NCBI RefSeq assembly: GCF_029784135.1
Contig: NC_073746.1
Coordinates: 243,233,807 to 243,297,806, forward strand
DNA length: 64,000 nucleotides
Source of the DNA: Toxorhynchites rutilus septentrionalis
Lineage: Eukaryota; Arthropoda; Insecta; Diptera; Culicidae
Reading direction: 5' to 3'
Shown here: one piece after another, positions 10,291 to 23,129 of the stretch
How the letters are laid out: every line of letters begins with the position of its first letter
Position numbering within the stretch: position 1 is the first letter of the stretch
The notes under the pieces: generated by a model
Told to the model about the DNA's origin: nothing
Seen by the model: only the letters and a program-made list of their open reading frames with translations
Databases searched by the model: none
Made by a program: the position numbers and the translations under genes

Positions 10291-12770
10291 CTAACGAGGG
10301 TTATGGTTTTATTTTTTTTACGATTTTGTCATATTATAACAGGAGAAAAGAGAGAAAAATATTCGTTGATTGACAGGAACTATTGACATTGGGTGGGTAG
10401 TCAACCGGAACAAACGGTTGACATTTCTGGGCATGCGGTGAGGTTCAAAAATCAAGGGGATCACTCTGCGCAAGTTTGTTAGAATTTTTGGAGGAAAAGC
10501 ATTTAGAATATGGGCATTATTTTCAGTGAGATTTCAAAAGCATGTTATTTGAATGACAATTTATAGTTCACATAACCACGTGGGAAAAAACACGCTTGAA
10601 ACACTTTTTTACCTATTTTTTATGCTAATCTTAATATCTAAAAATACATGCTATAATGCTACATCAGCGATTCCTCTTATATCCGTTCTTCAAGGCACTG
10701 AATTGGTGGTTTGCGATTCGTTCATCTGATTCGATTGCTCAAGACACGCTAGTGACACATCTATCACAATCTGTCAAGTGAAGTTTGTTTTGGTTTATTC
10801 GCTCCTCTCGATGATTGTAAGCTTTGGCATTCGATTTTTTCCATAATATAAACATTATGTTGCGGCTATCCGTGAATTATCTTAAAATTAATGACGCAGC
10901 ATATCAATGCTTCAGTTTCGGGAAACCAATCCCAATAATCTACAGAAGCTAACGCACGATAAAACTGATCAATGTAGGGGAGGTGTTAAGAAGAATTTCA
11001 ATTATATCTTTGGAAATGAAAATGAAATAAAATAGACCGAAAAGTGCAACATTTATTTCGATGCGGGTTATATGGACGGTTTTGTAATATATAAAGCGTA
11101 GAGGTTTATTGATCGCGAGAGGAATAATTTTATTCAACCAAGGTCTGAACTCATCACGAATGTCCAATTAATTCACCTAAAAGTGATATCGTGCTTTTCA
11201 GCAGTATAAACGGACAGACCCTCAACTATTTTGCTTTTGGTTCCAGTCACCTTCGAAACAGTCTACATTTGGCGATTTGATTTCCGTTCATAGATGCAGG
11301 GCATTCCTTAGGAATATATTAAACAGACTTTTCACAGTCTACCTCACTCCCACTGGCAACTGTCCATTTTACCCCATTTTACCCAATAATTTAAATTTTC
11401 CACTCAAAAATGAATTAACTTTTCCGTAAATACCTAATATCGCTTCTCTGTTAACTCAAAAACCGAAATATAACCATCAGCGAATTGAATTTTGATATTA
11501 AACCGCTCAAAATGCTTAATATCGAAGCAGCTAAAATTACATCCTCACGCGGAATCATGTATGATTTTCGTTTTCCACTTTTGATCAGTATTCCTTACCA
11601 TAGGGTGACCCAAATATTATGGAATAACATGTAGAAGGTGTTCTCATTAACAGAAATCTGAAATTCAAAATGTAACTATACAAATCTACCACCTGTCCGT
11701 ATTACCCGCGGTTCCCCTATTGGTTATTATTTGATAAAAAAAAACAGCACAAAAAGGCAAAATCACGAACAAAAGAAATTTGGGCTCTGTTTTGTGTGAA
11801 AATTTCCCGAACCAAAGAAAACCGTCAACGTACTCTCCATCAAGAATATATTGCAGCGCTCGTCTTTCTTTTTGATTATTAACTCTGTAGAACTATTTAC
11901 TATTTAAATCAGAATTTAATTTTGGCAATCTCTTCTTCAATTAAGTAGAATCTTCTTCTCTGTCTGCTACTGGATAGAGTTGTCATAACCACAGATAAAT
12001 CTGTATTTCAATAGATTTTTCCTACTATTCAAAACCAAGAAATCGGAGCTACGTATTACAGATTTATTTGGGTTTCACATAGAATTCAGAGATTTTCAAA
12101 ACTACAATATTCATTATTGTCCAATGACCTGATTATAAGAATATCCTTCGTTTTATTATTTTTTTTCTAGTACAATGTCTGCATAACTTTCCATGTTTTT
12201 TTCATCTATTCGTTTACCTACCTCATCTGTTTCATTCATCATAGTGTTTGAATCAGTTTAAATTCAGACAAGAAACATTCCTCTGAGAAACCATCCTTAC
12301 CCTAAGCACATGACTTCATATAACTTTTATGCTTCATCATCAAATCCTTTTGCCGAAAGTTGTACTCATAAATTTGATACAGGTATCAATACAAATTTTC
12401 AGCATCCCTGTCCTGTAGTCATTGGTGATCTGACCACATGACTACGGTAGATGGAGCAAGCAATTTAAAATGTAATCCATTTCAATTCGGCCAACGTATT
12501 CATCGACTTATTACACCTTACGTTGTCTCAGTAAGAGAGCAGTCATCCTTCCCAAGTGTGAGAATTTTTTTTTTATTTCTGCTATTTATACGCTGTTATT
12601 ATAACTTATTATCGTTAGTCTTACTATTCTTCAGATAGTCCACAGAAAAAAGCTTTCGCAACGAAACGACCACCATTCTGAAATGAAAGAAGCTCCCACA
12701 GGAGGACCATGATCTTTTAGAGTTGAAAAAGTAATCCCATGTCAATGATCCGTTGAATTTTTACGAAAAC
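10291..12770. other. Intron tract, no gene seen
   Basis: First part of the long intron between exons 4a and 5a. It is AT-rich. Phrases such as TACCCCATTTTACCC near 11366 look repeat-derived but no boundaries were found. Confidence 0.4.
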
Positions 12771-12774
12771 GTTA

Positions 12775-13325
12775 ACAAAATCCCGCAGCGGTCATTATCC
12801 AGCAAGCCGACATAGACGGGTACTTGATCTCGAACGGAAGCTCGATGATCGACAGGTGGAAACAGCAGTTCGATAAGCACTTCCATGAATCACGATACAT
12901 CAAATGAAAGCAGGAATAGAGCAGACCTAGGTGAGTCCACAACAGATGATCGAGTATCACTTCGACATTCACCAAATCCGGTAAGAGATTGGACGGCTGA
13001 AGAATTGAAAAAGTTATTTCCAAGGTCTGGGAGAAGGAAAAACTCTACAAGAAGGGTGACAAACTGGAATGCAACTATCGTGACCTTACTCTTATGAACA
13101 TCGACCACAGAATACTCTTCTAAATACTATTCCGACGTATATAGCCGTTAACCAGGAGGCTCGTGGGACAATATCACGGTGGCTTCATGGAAGTCCGTGC
13201 TACCACGGATCAAATATTTTCAAACCGACAGATTTTGCAACAGATGTCATACACATTCATGATGTTCACGCATCGTCTTTCCATCGACTTTGAGGCAGCG
13301 TATAATACAGTTGATCGAGAATAGC
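12775..13325 (+). pseudogene. LINE reverse transcriptase remnant
   Basis: Broken frames preserve RT landmarks in order: SSMIDRWKQQFDKHF, then YKKGDKLECNYRDLTLMN (the KKGdxxxxxNYR box) near 13030-13095, then ATTDQIFSNRQILQQM and IDFEAAYNTVDRE near 13290-13320 (the DFxxAYDxVDR box with the first catalytic Asp region). Several frameshifts and stops. It differs from the LINEs at 7.2 and 61 kb. Confidence 0.7.
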
Positions 13326-13443
13326 CCCTTCCCTCCGGATTAACGTTTGCATTAAAAAAATGGACAAAAATTGCCGGTTTTCATGGGTTTACCCTTCACA
13401 CGCACTAACGAAACTACCCATGCAGCATCAATCATAGTAACCC

Positions 13444-14279
13444 ATGGATCAGAAGAAAAATATTAACAGCTCTATTAGTCGAACTCTAACCGTGATGGCG
13501 GAAACAGTGAAGCTACTCAATTCAGAAGTGTGCGCGTTCAAAGAACGGTACCCCGCCGCGTCGAAAACGGACATCGTGCGGCACTTTGTGGGCGCCGGAT
13601 ACGCCTGTTCCGGCATCTACAACATCTTGGCACTATTGAACAACAATCAGAGCATCGAAAAAAAGCCCGGTTCCGGACGGTCGACGACCCTGAGCGAGGT
13701 CGGTGTAACCGGACAAACAGTGAAAAAATACTTAACGAACAGGGACATACATGTCAGGAAGCGGAAGTCTCGTCCACTGGTCTCGGAGCTGCAGACAATG
13801 ACGCAGCGGCAGCGGCTGAATAAGAAAGATGGTCAAGTCGATTTTCCCGGCGAATCACGACGTGGCGGTGGTAATGGAAGAAGAAGTGAAGTGAAGTTTA
13901 TTTCACACATCAAGTTCCCCAAGAAGGGGCTGCTGTGGCTGACATTCAGCGAGAAGGGGATGTCAAAGCCGCTGGCCATGAACGAGGAAATTTATAGTAC
14001 GAAGTGCCTGCCGGAAGTTGCGTCGTTCATCAAGGAATACCATAAGGGCGAAGACGCGGTGTTCTGGCCGGATCTGGCGTCGGCCCACTACTCGAAACGA
14101 TCGTTAGAGGAGATGGAGTAGCTGAATATCGATGTGGTACACAAGTCTGCGAACCCGCCTAACGTCCCCCCCCTGCGCCCCATCGAGAATTTCTGTGCAA
14201 ACCTGAAGCGTAAGATCTACTCCAACAATTTTGTCGCGAAAACTGAGAAGAAATTGATAGATAAAACAAAAGTGTGAAA
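13444..14279 (+). pseudogene. DD37E mariner-like transposase remnant (ITmD37E type)
   Basis: An N-terminal DNA-binding region (FKERYPAASKTDIVRHFV, then KKPGSGRSTTLS) is followed by a catalytic segment: HIKFPKKGLLWLTFSEKGMS, FWPDLASAHYSKRS and RPIENF. The Asp of WPDLA (14071) and the Glu of PIEN (14185) are separated by exactly 37 codons in frame, the DD37E signature of IS630-Tc1-mariner elements described in mosquitoes. An in-frame TAG at 14119 breaks it. The region of the first catalytic Asp is frame-disrupted (about 13830-13890; the other frame reads VVMEEEVK then stop). Non-functional. Terminal repeats were not located. Confidence 0.8.
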
Positions 14280-15429
14280 TGTCGATGAAATATACCAAAA
14301 ATTTTGCGTACACCACTAGCACTGGTGGACAGAAAGGAGTCGTGCTTGAAGAATCATTGGTTCTTCTTCTTCTAAAATGATGCCGGCCAAAACTTTGATA
14401 GTCTGTAGCGAGCACAGCGTTTGTGTATTGACCAAGACGGTGCAACACACCACAACATGCGTGCCACGATTAGTGTATTTGAAGAAACGTTCGGCAAACG
14501 AATAATTTCGCGTAATGGACCCAGTATCCAAATCACGCCATCAACTGATAAAGCTGCAAAATGATACATTACCAAAACGCATAATGTAAATTATAACCAG
14601 TCTGTACAAAAATATATACATCTGTTTTTTTTTCAGAAACTCAAGGCATCTTTATTTTGCCATCTATCGCTTATATAGGAAATAAGCCAGAAATTATCAA
14701 CAACGCTGGCGTCACTCAACGCCAGATCTTTCAGAAGATGGTAAAACTAATGAATGAACAAAATATTGTCACGTGTGTTATGTCCTACCCAGGGTTACGA
14801 TGAATACTCAGGATCATGTCAGGAAGAAGTCACATTCGAAAAATATCAGAAAACATCATATTAGCGCTCAACAAGTTTGGCCATCGAGATAAGTAATTTG
14901 AAAAAAGTCAATACATCTCTTAAAATAGATGGTAGAAGGCATCCTTATTTCTCCTTTTCAATTCAACTGCATATGTCCGGCTTTCATAGCTTCAATCCAA
15001 TGTATCCAAAACGAAGATTATTCGTTGGAAATTATTAACAAGGCTTGGTTTTTCCATGGATGATCTCAAGAGCTACCCGATTTAAGTCAGTGGATGTTAG
15101 AGAATAAGAGAATCATTCAGAATGCCGGAATGCAGAGTGAGTGACACTACCACGTAGACATTTCTGCACCAAATGCGAAAACTGCACGGGTATTTCGCAG
15201 AGCACAACAATCAAAATACGCTGGATCGAGCTGTTTGCGTTGCGGACAGAGGATACATCGCTCCGCATTTGGCACAAATGGAGTATCAGCTTAACTGCAA
15301 TCTGCAGACAATGAAAGTGAAGATTGCAACTTGGAAGCATGCTACCCACATCAACTCGAGAGGCTACACCTCAAGCAGGCTGCATCAAACCTGTAGCTGA
15401 CGTGCGGTGAACTCTTTTCGGTTTTAGAA
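14280..15429. other. Intron tract, unassigned
   Basis: Follows the DD37E remnant. Parts of 15.1-15.4 kb have open frames and raised GC and are probably transposon debris, but no family was recognised. Confidence 0.35.
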
Positions 15430-16110
15430 GCCTACGTGATAACCATTCAGGACAAGAGTATGCCAACTAGAAACTGCAGTCGGTATGTCTGACCATCAAG
15501 ACTACACCAAACGCTACAACAACGTGGGTCGAATTTCCCATCAACAACTGGTGCTCCAATGAGTTCTGTTGAAAGACATACCATCGAACTATCGGTACCT
15601 GCACCTGTCCTGAGAAATAACCGTTCTAAGTTGAACTGGGACCGCACTGTTCAGACCGACTCTCGATCCATTACAAGCGTCCAGATAGAATGGGTTACGA
15701 CAAGAGCGACCGAAGAGTCACCATCTTCGAAACTACTATTCCACTGAATCAAAATATGGAGAAGACCCACAGTCGCAAAATTTCTACAATTATCGGTCAT
15801 TGGCCGTGTAACTTAAGGAACTTCGGGTGCTGAGGGAGGACCCAATATTTGTTCCAGTTCTTTTCTTTGAACTGACACCGAAGGCACTGCGCTTGCTGAT
15901 CTAGTAGTGTCTTCGCAGCAGTGCTAAATGTATAGAAGGAATTGGTTGGCATCCTTAGCACCTGCACGATTGTCCGACAGTTTATGGAACAAAACTAAAT
16001 ACGAGTATGCAGATACGGGCACCCGCAGGGCCCTTTGGCAAGAGAAGTGTTGAAACTTTGCCAATGAAAACCGACAATTCCAACTTGAAACGAAATTACC
16101 GAATAACACG
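15430..16110 (+). pseudogene. Possible LINE remnant
   Basis: Scattered phrases look like a degenerate Jockey/I-type ORF2: ELSVPAPVLRNNRSKLNWDR near 15590-15640 (the end of an endonuclease region) and GHPQGPLA near 16018-16040 (a decayed PQG box). Frames are heavily broken and the call is tentative. The preceding 14.3-15.4 kb is unassigned. Confidence 0.35.
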
Positions 16111-16827
16111 CACTGACTCTCTGCAATAACACAACTGATTGCACACTAAAAAATCGCACCGCTCTAATACTAATAATCCCGAGAGCTTTTCAGTTTTGCT
16201 TCAACATGAAGAAGTCTGCGATTGAAGCTCACGGAGCTCTCAAGGGTCTGGATTTGGTGACTGGTAATGAATGCTCAGGTTTCCGAAGATGCATAATTGC
16301 CGACATTATTTGATCAAGACCTGGGTTAAAATCAAGAAAAATTCAGAAATTCATATCAAAACAATTTACAATTTACATGATTGATTTATTGAAAGAAACA
16401 CACGACGAACGATGAAGTATCTAGTCTATGAACCAGATGAAATCTTTGAACGATTTACTGCAGAAGATTGACGTCTCGGCACATTATCACTCATATACAA
16501 CAGCTATGAAGCTGCAAAAATCTATAGAAATTGAACTTCCCGATTTAACTTCCGTCGAGTAAGCCTTTCATGAATTTATAATCAGTTTTTAAATCAAAAA
16601 CTTGAATTTCGAGAAAATACAATGTCAGCGCGATAACATTTCTTATATACGTTGCTTTCATCCATCAGAACTGATACTGTCGTCGTATCCATCATGAACC
16701 GCGCTTAACCTATGATATTCGAAATGATCACTAACAGAGCCGCTTTCGATTTTTTCGCTAAATCCCTTCAGCCGTTTAAGAGTATCCGTATTTTTTCATT
16801 TGGTTAAACGGGCAAATAGATGTAATA

Positions 16828-16920
16828 TGAGGGGCTTAGAAGGCAAGGGGTGTAAGTGACTTGATCGATTTCTCTTCATCAACTTTTTCTTTAGTTAATA
16901 ACTCAATTACAAAAACATTC
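16828..16920 (+). repeat. Dispersed repeat, inverted partner at 43442-43540
   Basis: Contains AAGGGGTGTAAGTGACTTGA followed by TCGATTTCTCTTCATCAACT. The partner at 43.4 kb reads nearly the same on the other strand. Probably the end of a non-autonomous transposon. Confidence 0.7.
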
Positions 16921-18035
16921 CCTGTTTGAGCTTTCTGCCAAAAAAATTGTGATGCCCCACACTGTTGTAAACTAGTGAGAATCGAGCTTTCATTCTGAAG
17001 ACTAGATTGTACTCATACAGCCTCGTCTCGCCTCCATAAATCATGCAATCGATGGATGTTGCGCGTCACATTTGAGCCTTGAAAATCATGTCAACATGGC
17101 GATGTAAACGCGTTCCGTGTTTGATTTGAATTTGTTTTTTCATTCAAATAGATGAAATTCGACCTTAATCGTGTACAAAACTTATCTGGTCAACGCCGGT
17201 GCCTGCAGACTGACAGTGGACTCTTCATTTGAAGGGTCACTGTTCATGTCGGTCTCCAACTTTCAACTAATGAACTTAGAAGCGAAGCTTCCGAAAACCG
17301 CAGAAATCAACTGCAACAGAAACAACCGCTCACGAAAAGTATAGTAAGCTAAAAATTATTCTGGTGCGGGAAAACATCTTGGGTATTAATGCCTCACACG
17401 AAGAAGCATAATTTCTATTATAAGTTATTTTTTCCTTTTTCGTTTTTCGAAATTTATTCTGAAGTCAGTGTGATGGGGGTGGGACCTCCATTTAACGAGG
17501 ATAAGAAATCCAAGATGAACCGATCCGAGTCGACCGCTGACCCGTCATCGGAAGCGCCGGCCTCTCGCACACAAACCTGTGTTCCACTGATTACCCGGTT
17601 AATTTGAAACATACGATACGATCCTTTAGCAAGGTCCGACCGAGGTTTAACGAGCGAAGAACGACATACGTTTGCCCGGTTAATTTTTGTTCCAAAATAT
17701 ATCATTCACTGCAATTTAAAACTATTGCACCACGATCTGAAACAAATTGCACAATTATAGGTATTTTGGTTTGGACATTTAGCACACAAAATCATAACTT
17801 GTATACTCGGCGCACAGTATCACATATCGTCTCATACCCATGATGTTATACCCGCGCCACAATATTTCTAGCTTTCTAGCTACACTTTTTCTGAGCGGTT
17901 GTTTCTGTTGCAGTTGTTTTGTGGGGCGGTTTCTTCTGGGAACCAAATCATACGAACTAATCAATATGTTACCTAGAACTTATCCAAAAGCACAACGCGG
18001 AGATATAAGCTTCGCATTCATGCCCCCCGATGTAT

Positions 18036-18432
18036 ATACACTGGAGTCGCTTTTTACGCGGGGGATACGTGCCGCGTAAATAAAAACCGCGTAAAAAAAA
18101 CCGCGTAAAAAAAGCCGCGTAAATTCCAAAATTCGCGTAAAAATAAACCGAGTGAATTTTAAAATCCGTATAAAAATCTAACAAACAGTGAATTATTTAT
18201 TAAAAATGCAACTCATATTTTAACATTTGATGAACAGATTTTTTTGTATGCTGCAATCATGATATCTGTACCTCCTTTTATTTCTCAGCTACTAATCAGT
18301 GATACAATATAAACTTATTTCGTGAGAAGTCACATCAATTAGCACATTGAATTTGTCGCGGTTGATACGTGTTGCGTAAATGTCGAAATCCGCGTAAATT
18401 CCAAAAACCGCGTAAAAAGCGACTTCAGTGTA
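18036..18432. mobile_element. MITE-like element with CCGCGTAAA terminal arrays
   Basis: Both ends carry matching inverted termini: ACACTGGAGTCGCTTTTTAC at the left and, reversed, ACACTGAAGTCGCTTTTTAC at the right, each next to TA. Inside each end are tandem CCGCGTAAA/GCGTAAATT units. About 400 bp with no coding capacity, so a non-autonomous DNA element, possibly Tc1/mariner-mobilised given the flanking TA. Confidence 0.75.
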
Positions 18433-21400
18433 TCTTTTTAAATACAACTAAATACAACGTAAACATTCAACTGAGACTCCTGATAACTGGGTTTGACAAG
18501 TTAGAAGATACAAGCATTTCCACGCTAAATGACGAAGAAAAAGGACGTATGCATTTCAGCGTGAACTTTATTTGAAGATTCGTTGCTCATTAAGATGTAG
18601 GGCTTCTTGAAAAAATATAACTGAGGAAATAAATTACACTGAGGATAAGATTTTTTTTTAATAACACTAAATTTCGAATATTATAAAACTGTTCGTCCAA
18701 TCGTCTAGTTTGGACTGTGAAACATTATCACACATTTTGAAAGAACGGATGCTCTAGAATCATATTACGCCATCGTAATACGTTTATTTAGTGAGAATTT
18801 GAAAAGTGTATAGAAAGCTGACCTTTGATTTTTTCCCATTCTGCAAATGTAATAAAAAATTTTAGCCAAGAATTTTAGTTTTCACACTCTAAACATAAAA
18901 GAAACGGAAGAAAGTTTTTGAATTATTCAAAATTCAATGTTATCAACATGTTTCCAAAAATATGACTTTGAATTTTAGTTTTTACGCTCCAAATATAAAG
19001 GAATGTTTCAATATTGAATGTTAGCTTTTAGTTTTCAAAAAATGTTTTTTGAGTGTATATTTTTTTACCAATCTTTTTCGATTCCCTACGTTCTTAGTTT
19101 TTTATGCAACCAACAGTAAATCGCTTAAAATTTGTTCAGGTTATTCTGGTTGTGAAAGCTCTTTTTTACAGTAATTATTTTATAATAATAAAAGATATAT
19201 CGAAAATCGTATTCATTTTGTTCTCTACGATTTTTTTTTTTTTGATCAAACGAATTGAATTGCAAACCACCAATTTCAGTATCGAAGGCTGGATATTCTT
19301 GAACACTTCTTCAGACTAAAAACGATGAGGAGAAAAAGGAACCGCTGGACACCTGTAACATTAATAATAAAATAAAAACAATCGTTTTGTTTGCTTTTGG
19401 TGTAATCGCTGAAGTTTATTAAATATTTTCGATAACTTTTAAAATAATATATATTTTTTCATATATAATTTCTTCATCGTTTTCATTGCTTAGACAGTTT
19501 TTATTATGGTTTTTTTTTCATTCTTCTCGACCTCGTCCGGTTGGATTATGATTACAACACATTCCAATTACATGATTAACTTCTCTACAGTTGAACATTT
19601 CTTTTCACCTATACAAATTGTTTCCTGCATTCCTCTCCTCTGTTGCTTATTGCTCTGTGAATCACCGGTTAATTCCACACCTTACTTCTCGCACACTTTT
19701 CCCTTCGATAAAGTTGTGTATACAATATATCTGAGTACTAAACAATTCTGCTACAACCGGTCAAATCAACTTATAAACGTCTAACGACGCTACTCTCACG
19801 TGGTGTCATCGTCGGCGCGCCGAAAGGATTTCAAAATATAATCACCTCCTCCTGTTGTGTTATAGAGTAGCAGCTGCTGCTAAGGCATTATATGTACACA
19901 TAATCTTATCAGTTTCAGTTGGACGATTTTGATTACACCAGTATTCATATATTTGGTATGTCTGTGTGTGTGTTTACTAAACCCTTCAAAGGCAATCACC
20001 GTGGGATGGGTTTGACGTAATGTTGCGTTGGGGGGACCCGACAGACAACCAAGACACTGTTTTATGAAAATTCGGAAGGCACTTATTCGCCGCGCGCACT
20101 GGTCGCGCCCGGCATCATTTGATCCTATTTATCGGTATGTTTTTTTTTCTGGTAAAAAAGTGTTTCAAGCTTTCTGTTTCAGTTCAGCTCGTGGAGAGTT
20201 AAGGCAACTGCGGTTTGATGTGTGTCATTTATGACAAACAGTTTCGGTTTTTTTTCAGGGGATTATATGATTTTTTTTAATGTAAGTTAGGCGAAGATGT
20301 TGTTAGTTCTGTGCGATACGATGAGAAAAACAACTTTGTGATTAAAATAAATTGGTAATTGATTGTAAAACAAAACGGTACGCTTCCTTTCATTGTTTAT
20401 ATTCCCGACTCGATTACACTAAATAGCTAACACGCAAGATTAATAAACTTTGCTGGGTGGTTTGTAATGTTATCGGAGTTTGCGCAGGACGCTCAGTACA
20501 ACAAGAAATGGTGTGAAGAAAATAATCATATTAACAATTAAACGAAAACTTTGATTTGGATATTAACTAATAACAATTTTGATCTTCTTCTGGATCCTGA
20601 AGAACCTTTAAAAACGATTGAAAATAAATAAAAACATTTCTATACTAGAAAACATGACAGGACGCAGACAAACTCCACCAAACATCACAAAACACACCTT
20701 TTTTTCCTTTCAATAACTCCGTGAACTTTATTCTAAATCCTAGCTCCATATTGGAATCACATTTCTCTAATAATCGCAGTTCCTGTAACACAAACCAAAA
20801 CAAACGAAAACTAACTAACTAAAAATACCACCACTAGCTCTGTGTGTGTATATTGATTTATATTATTTGCTTCACGATTGGATGACAATAAAAATTACTA
20901 TAACTGCTATTCTCTAACACATAATAATCGAAACAGAAAGCAACAAAAAAAACTTTTCCAATTTCGGCAGGATTTGGCGTTGACCACAGACTGACTAACT
21001 AACTAGAAGGTTATATAACTGCTAGGTGGTTGCCCAATTTTCCTCAATAACTCTGAATTTACTGATCGGGCCGACCATCACTCCCGTATATGACTGTGAG
21101 CTGACCTTTCCTACGGATTTGTTCGCAAACTCTAACCTGATCCTGGACCTCAGAACAAAGCCGTTTTTTCGGAGCAAAACAAACACGATCTCGCTTTGTT
21201 TTGTCTTCCTCGCGCGACCTAACGACGACCGTAATGAGATTTCGAGACGATAAAAGGTAGCGCAACGCGTGTAGAGGTTATGTGCTACTGCTGTGTTATT
21301 CAATGAACGCTAGCAACTATGAACCGAACCGAACTTTTCTGTTACAGACCATAGATCATAAATGGATGGTGAAAGAAATGATGAGAGCATCTTTTTTTTT

Positions 21401-21517
21401 CTTGCAGCAAAACTTTGCGAGATGGGGATGCGAGATAGGGGGGCGGAAAACAAATATATGAAACAAACAGAACACAAATAAAACAAAACAAATTCAAGTG
21501 ATGTCTGGCTTTTGCAC
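18433..21517. other. Intron tract with short diverged tandem repeat
   Basis: Holds a roughly 100-bp diverged tandem unit (starting TTTTAGTTTTCACACTC at 18873 and TTTTAGTTTTTACGCTC near 18976). The remainder is AT-rich with poly-T runs. No exon was found in the 3 kb before exon 4a. Confidence 0.45.
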
Positions 21518-21635
21518 CTCATCGTATTTCTTGTCGGCTTCCTCAGCCATGAAGCGGGCCTCCTTCAGTTGGTTCTCAAGAGCGTCCATGCGTTCTTCAT
21601 CGGCGAGCGAGCGGTTCTCAAGAACCTTGCGTGCA
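21518..21635 (-). CDS. Tm1: Tropomyosin alternative exon 4a (muscle type)
   Basis: 118 nt between acceptor cctaacag and donor gtgcaa. It reads R, then [20 protein letters not shown] and [19 protein letters not shown], the segment found in insect muscle tropomyosin. It is the partner of 22088-22205: same length, same phases, conserved ends (KxLENR and EEADKKY) and different middle. The middle differences fall on surface positions of the coiled coil and so alter actin or troponin contacts rather than dimerisation (inference). The muscle-type exon is downstream of its rival. Confidence 0.95.
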
Positions 21636-22087
21636 CTGTTAGGTGAATTTGGTTTCGCGCGTGTATAGATAGGAGTGTGGGATCACACGCAGGTTTTACA
21701 ACAAAGTAACAGAAGTTTTGTGTGACAGAGAAAAGAAAGAGAATCATTGGTTAGCGCTCTGTTCTCATCCTGACAGGTAAATGTTCTTTGTTTTGTTTTC
21801 AAAGCCACACACCAGACTGCGTACGCGTGTGACCGGACACCGCTCGATCGTCGTCGGTTTCGTGAATTATGTTTTTGATGGTTAAATGATTTGGGGAAAG
21901 GAGATGTTCCCGAACGAATATACCCTGTAAATAGAAACCCTATCGGCCCTAGCACTGCTTTTGAACGGGGAGCATGCGGTTGTGTTTCTGCCTCTCCTCT
22001 CACTTACACTCGGAGGGCCCCTCGGTTGCTCCCAACGTTCACCTAACCTATCTGAGGGTGTAATAGCTTAGGCATGATGGAGTGTAC

Positions 22088-22205
22088 CTCTTCGTATTTC
22101 TTGTCTGCCTCTTCTGCTATTAGCTTGGCTTGAGCTAATTGTGCTTCCAGTATCGCTACCCTATCGTCTTCCATGTTTGTGCGATTCTCAAGGGCTTTTC
22201 TAATC
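22088..22205 (-). CDS. Tm1: Tropomyosin alternative exon 4b (cytoplasmic/adaptor type)
   Basis: 118 nt between acceptor cctccacag and donor gtacac. With the two bases from exon 3 it reads R, then IRKALENRTNMEDDRVAILE and [19 protein letters not shown]. It competes with 21518-21635, which encodes the aligned segment of the muscle isoform. As I recall, the RKALENRTNMEDD version is the one in fly cytoplasmic and Tm1-I/C forms. Since 118 is not a multiple of 3, including both exons would shift the frame. The intron between the pair is only 452 nt. Confidence 0.94.
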
Positions 22206-23129
22206 CTGTGGAGGTTTCACCAACGGGGAATGCGATGGCGGTTTTTCAAGGGAAAGATGATGTGTTAGATGAGAGCAGGTTTCTTGCTGATTTAATGGAT
22301 GTAATTCTCGGGCTTTTCGATAGTACAAAAATGCGATCATCAGAAGGGTCGTCGGACTAACCCACTGAAGGTTTCCAAGTATGGATTTGCTGTGGGCATC
22401 CAATGGACTGTCTTAGGGTTCCCCAACACGTGCCCTATCACACATGCACGTAACGCAACATGAACGCGACCGCGTTCTTTAATCTGTTCCGAAAAGAAAT
22501 CTAAATCGGAAGTCACGTACTGAGAGTGTGTATTATTCGGTTTCATGCGCTCCAATCAAGAGCACAAGCATGTGCGGTACGTATACAAAACAAAGCTTGG
22601 CTGAGGAAAAACAATCCCCGTGTAGTTTTTTTTGTAGCGCATAGATAGCTATCACTCTATTAATTACAACAGAATGATTGAAGCCTCTTTCTAAGCAAGA
22701 AAAGTTGAAAAAGTATTCATCAGTAGCAAATACCATTTAACCCCTTAGACTATAGTTTGTTTTCCACCAGTGCGAACTAATTTGGGCCCTAGGATAGGCA
22801 CAAGCAAGACTCAATGTAATAAATTTAGATCCAATCAACTCGCCAGGAGCAAGGTTCTATATTTTAGGTTGAGTGATTGGTTGATCCATATGAAAGTGAA
22901 TCTGATTCATGAATCGAATCTGAGACCGCAAAGCAAATCAATCCGAATCCATTTCTATTTTTACGATATTTCATTTTCGGTTGCTTTGATGGATTCATCC
23001 GGTTGGAGGACAAAACTCTAACAAGCCAAACAAGAGGAAATGTTGGATGAATATAGGTTTGTTCAAATATAATATGCAATAGCGGAACTACGGAATGATT
23101 TACTTGAGAACAAAACATACTTTATATGC
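22206..23129. other. Intron tract, nothing recognised
   Basis: Follows exon 3 in the transcript and precedes exon 4b. No exon or repeat recognised. Confidence 0.45.
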
